This document shows positions 62,673 to 64,000 of a stretch of DNA of 64,000 nucleotides, piece by piece (the first letter of the stretch is position 1; each line of letters starts with the position of its first letter). The position numbers were made by a program, and so were the translations under genes. The DNA comes from Exiguobacterium artemiae 255-15 (GTDB lineage: Bacteria > Bacillota > Bacilli > Exiguobacteriales > Exiguobacteriaceae). The notes beneath the pieces are model-generated. The model did no database searches and was not told the origin of the DNA. It saw nothing but the letters and a program-made list of their open reading frames with translations. The stretch covers positions 150,001 through 214,000 of the forward strand of contig NC_010556.1 of NCBI RefSeq assembly GCF_000019905.1. The letters are read 5' to 3'.

Positions 62673-63329
62673 TTAATCCTTATGAATGCGGACGGTCACA
62701 TTCATACCAGGTCGAATGTCGAGTGATTTTTCTTGTGACAGTGAGACTTTGACCGGAATGACTTGCGCAACTTTCGTGTAGTTGGCAGTTCCGTTTGAAG
62801 ACGGCATCATCGAAAATGTTCCAGCTGTTGTCATACCGATTTGTTCGACTTCACCGGATAACGTCGTGTCCGGATAGCTGTCCACGTAAACATCGACAGT
62901 CTGTCCGACTTTGACTTCATCAATGTCGGTTTCTTCGACGTTCGCTGTTACCCAAAGCTCATTTAAGTTAAAACCGTAAGCGAGCGGTGTTCCTGCTCCG
63001 ACAACGCCGTTTTCTGTCGCCATCGACTGAACGACTGTTGCTTTTGTTGGCATAGAGATCGCTGTACTGACTGGTTTTTGACCGGCTTGCGCCATCATGA
63101 CGTGACCGAGTGTTGCGTCACTGTCGAGCGTTTGACCTGTTTTGGCTGTCCAGTCCGTCAGTTTACCGGCACCGGGACTTGCGATGGTAATCATTTTTCC
63201 GTCAATCTTGGCATTGTCTGTTTTCACGTAACTTGTCGCTTGATCGTAATAGTAGTAGCCGATCGCGCCTCCACCGATTAAAACAACCAGTGTCAAAATG
63301 TTAATCAATAATACTTTTTTCATGTTCAT
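62673..63329 (-). CDS. HlyD/EmrA-family efflux adaptor
   Basis: 218 residues. One N-terminal membrane helix (about 4-27) is followed by a lipoyl/beta-barrel domain: YVKTDNAKIDGKMITIASPGAGKLTDWTAKTGQTL, LNELWVTANVEETDIDEVKVGQTVDVYVDSYPDTTLSGEVEQIG. The long coiled-coil hairpin of Gram-negative EmrA is missing, as expected in a Gram-positive. It pairs with the MFS pump. First gene of the operon, divergent from the TetR gene. Confidence 0.92.
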   Translation of the reverse strand: MNMKKVLLINILTLVVLIGGGAIGYYYYDQATSYVKTDNAKIDGKMITIASPGAGKLTDWTAKTGQTLDSDATLGHVMMAQAGQKPVSTAISMPTKATVVQSMATENGVVGAGTPLAYGFNLNELWVTANVEETDIDEVKVGQTVDVYVDSYPDTTLSGEVEQIGMTTAGTFSMMPSSNGTANYTKVAQVIPVKVSLSQEKSLDIRPGMNVTVRIHKD

Positions 63330-63388
63330 GATATGAAATGCATCCTTTCTTCCGTATACTCTGAGTTCCCCAGTCGTAACATAAAAAA

Positions 63389-63409
63389 TACTCCTCTGGG
63401 GGAGGAGTA
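63389..63409. repeat. inverted repeat in the efflux leader
   Basis: TACTCCTC and GAGGAGTA are separated by TGGGG, giving an 8-bp hairpin in the 5' leader of the pump operon. On the minus strand it contains an anti-ribosome-site-like CTCC. Next to it, TAGTTAAT occurs twice in tandem (63408-63424). Its role is unknown. Confidence 0.45.
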
Positions 63410-63422
63410 GTTAATATAGTTA

Positions 63423-63450
63423 ATTATATGGAGAAGGAATCAACATACAA
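63423..63450 (-). promoter_or_regulatory. SigA promoter of the efflux operon
   Basis: On the minus strand TTGTAT (63450-63445) and TATAAT (63428-63423) are separated by 16 nt, about 95 nt before the adaptor start. Confidence 0.6.
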
Positions 63451-63457
63451 CCGACAA

Positions 63458-63500
63458 TTTCCGACAAAGTGTTGGAAAAGTCAATGATAGCGGATACAAT
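63458..63500 (+). promoter_or_regulatory. TetR operator and promoter of the TetR gene
   Basis: A near-perfect dyad, TTTCCGACA (63458-63466) and TGTTGGAAA (63470-63478), with 3 nt between. It overlaps TTGGAA (63472-63477), which forms a promoter with TACAAT (63495-63500) at 17 nt. The dyad also lies just upstream of the pump promoter on the other strand. Confidence 0.65.
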
Positions 63501-63524
63501 ATCAAAAAAAGGTGGTTCTAGAAA

Positions 63525-64000
63525 ATGAATTCAGGACAAGATCCACGACCAAAGCGGTCACGTGACCGTATTACAAAAGAATTATTTCGTTTGCTGGACA
63601 GTCATCCTTTTTCGACGATTACCGTCAAGATGTTAACGGACGGAGCGGCGGTCAATCGATCGACCTTCTATGCGCACTTTACGGATAAATATGATTTGAT
63701 GAATCAGATTGTAGACGATCATATGCGGCTTCTGATGGAAGCAATCCGGATTCAGGGAACCGGAGCACCGGCTGCTCCGTCGCTCGATCGAGTCAGCCGT
63801 TACTTCGAACGACTGTTCATCCATATTGAACAACATGAACAATTTTACCGGACGATGTTGCTGAACGGTCCGGTCAAAACGTTCATCTCGCGTTTTCTCG
63901 ATACGTTAAAGGAAAATTATCAGCGGGTGTTCGAAGCGCACACGGTAACGGAAACCCAACTGGTCGATCGTGATTTATTGTTGAATTACGTGATCGGCGG
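63525..64000 (+). CDS. TetR/AcrR-family regulator, 3' end outside the window
   Basis: The first 158 codons are present; the frame is open to the window end. The N-terminal helix-turn-helix reads RDRITKELFRLLDSHPFSTITVKMLTDGAAVNRSTFYAHFTDKYDLMNQIV (about 14-64), similar to the DhaS/YezE-type group with a short ligand domain. The ATG follows AGGTGG. Divergent from the EmrAB-type pump, with a dyad in between, so it very likely represses the pump until a substrate binds. Confidence 0.88.
   Translation, partial: MNSGQDPRPKRSRDRITKELFRLLDSHPFSTITVKMLTDGAAVNRSTFYAHFTDKYDLMNQIVDDHMRLLMEAIRIQGTGAPAAPSLDRVSRYFERLFIHIEQHEQFYRTMLLNGPVKTFISRFLDTLKENYQRVFEAHTVTETQLVDRDLLLNYVIG

Overview
The window is low-to-mid GC Firmicutes (Bacillales) DNA and most resembles Exiguobacterium. 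The basis is the rRNA/tRNA layout, strong AGGAGG ribosome binding sites, the arginase-sigW-rsiW-cdaA-cdaR-glmM-glmS gene order with a glmS ribozyme, and ribitol-type wall teichoic acid genes. The genus is an inference from overall pattern; no database was consulted.

Layout. 1-2950: 3' part of a 23S rRNA gene, a 5S rRNA gene and seven tRNA genes (Asn, Glu, Thr, Tyr, Lys, Gly, Ala). 3000-11370: chromosomal core. An arginase is followed by the SigW envelope-stress sigma factor behind its own SigW-type promoter, an RsiW-like anti-sigma factor that has lost its zinc ligands, the c-di-AMP synthase CdaA with its regulator CdaR, GlmM, and GlmS under a glucosamine-6-phosphate ribozyme. 11400-15000: small accessory genes, including an AT-rich membrane-anchored coiled-coil protein of unknown function. 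15261-24213: a complete type I-C CRISPR-Cas locus (cas3-cas5c-cas8c-cas7-cas4-cas1-cas2) and an array of 16 repeats and 15 spacers. The leader lies on the cas2 side and the degenerate repeat at the far end.

24400-41600: many short operons. These include an oxidoreductase, an HxlR regulator divergent from a QOR2-like reductase, PPK2, a YdcZ-Crp-YdcZ module, an HAD nucleotidase, an acetyltransferase behind a probable leader-peptide attenuator, a second ECF sigma/anti-sigma pair, two paralogous lipoproteins, a GTPase, a frameshifted peroxiredoxin, a chemoreceptor with a SigD-like promoter, and a zinc metallopeptidase. 41700-45220: cydDC behind a Rex-type operator. 46038-50939: a tryptophan-to-anthranilate operon (kynU, permease, kynA, kynB) divergent from a TetR regulator, with one perfect palindrome between them. 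51944-59450: an MFS pump, then teichoic-acid-type genes on both strands (acyltransferase, two CDP-alditol polymerases, tarI, tarJ). 59650-64000: a nitroreductase with a Fur box inside its promoter, a membrane protein, and an EmrAB-type efflux pair divergent from a TetR regulator cut by the window end.

The only large recognised defence system is the type I-C locus, and it looks canonical. The less expected signals are regulatory: an apparent leader-peptide attenuator ahead of a GNAT gene, a 17-codon upstream ORF coupled to tarI, the zinc-less RsiW, and a set of well-placed operators (HxlR, Rex, Fur, two TetR).
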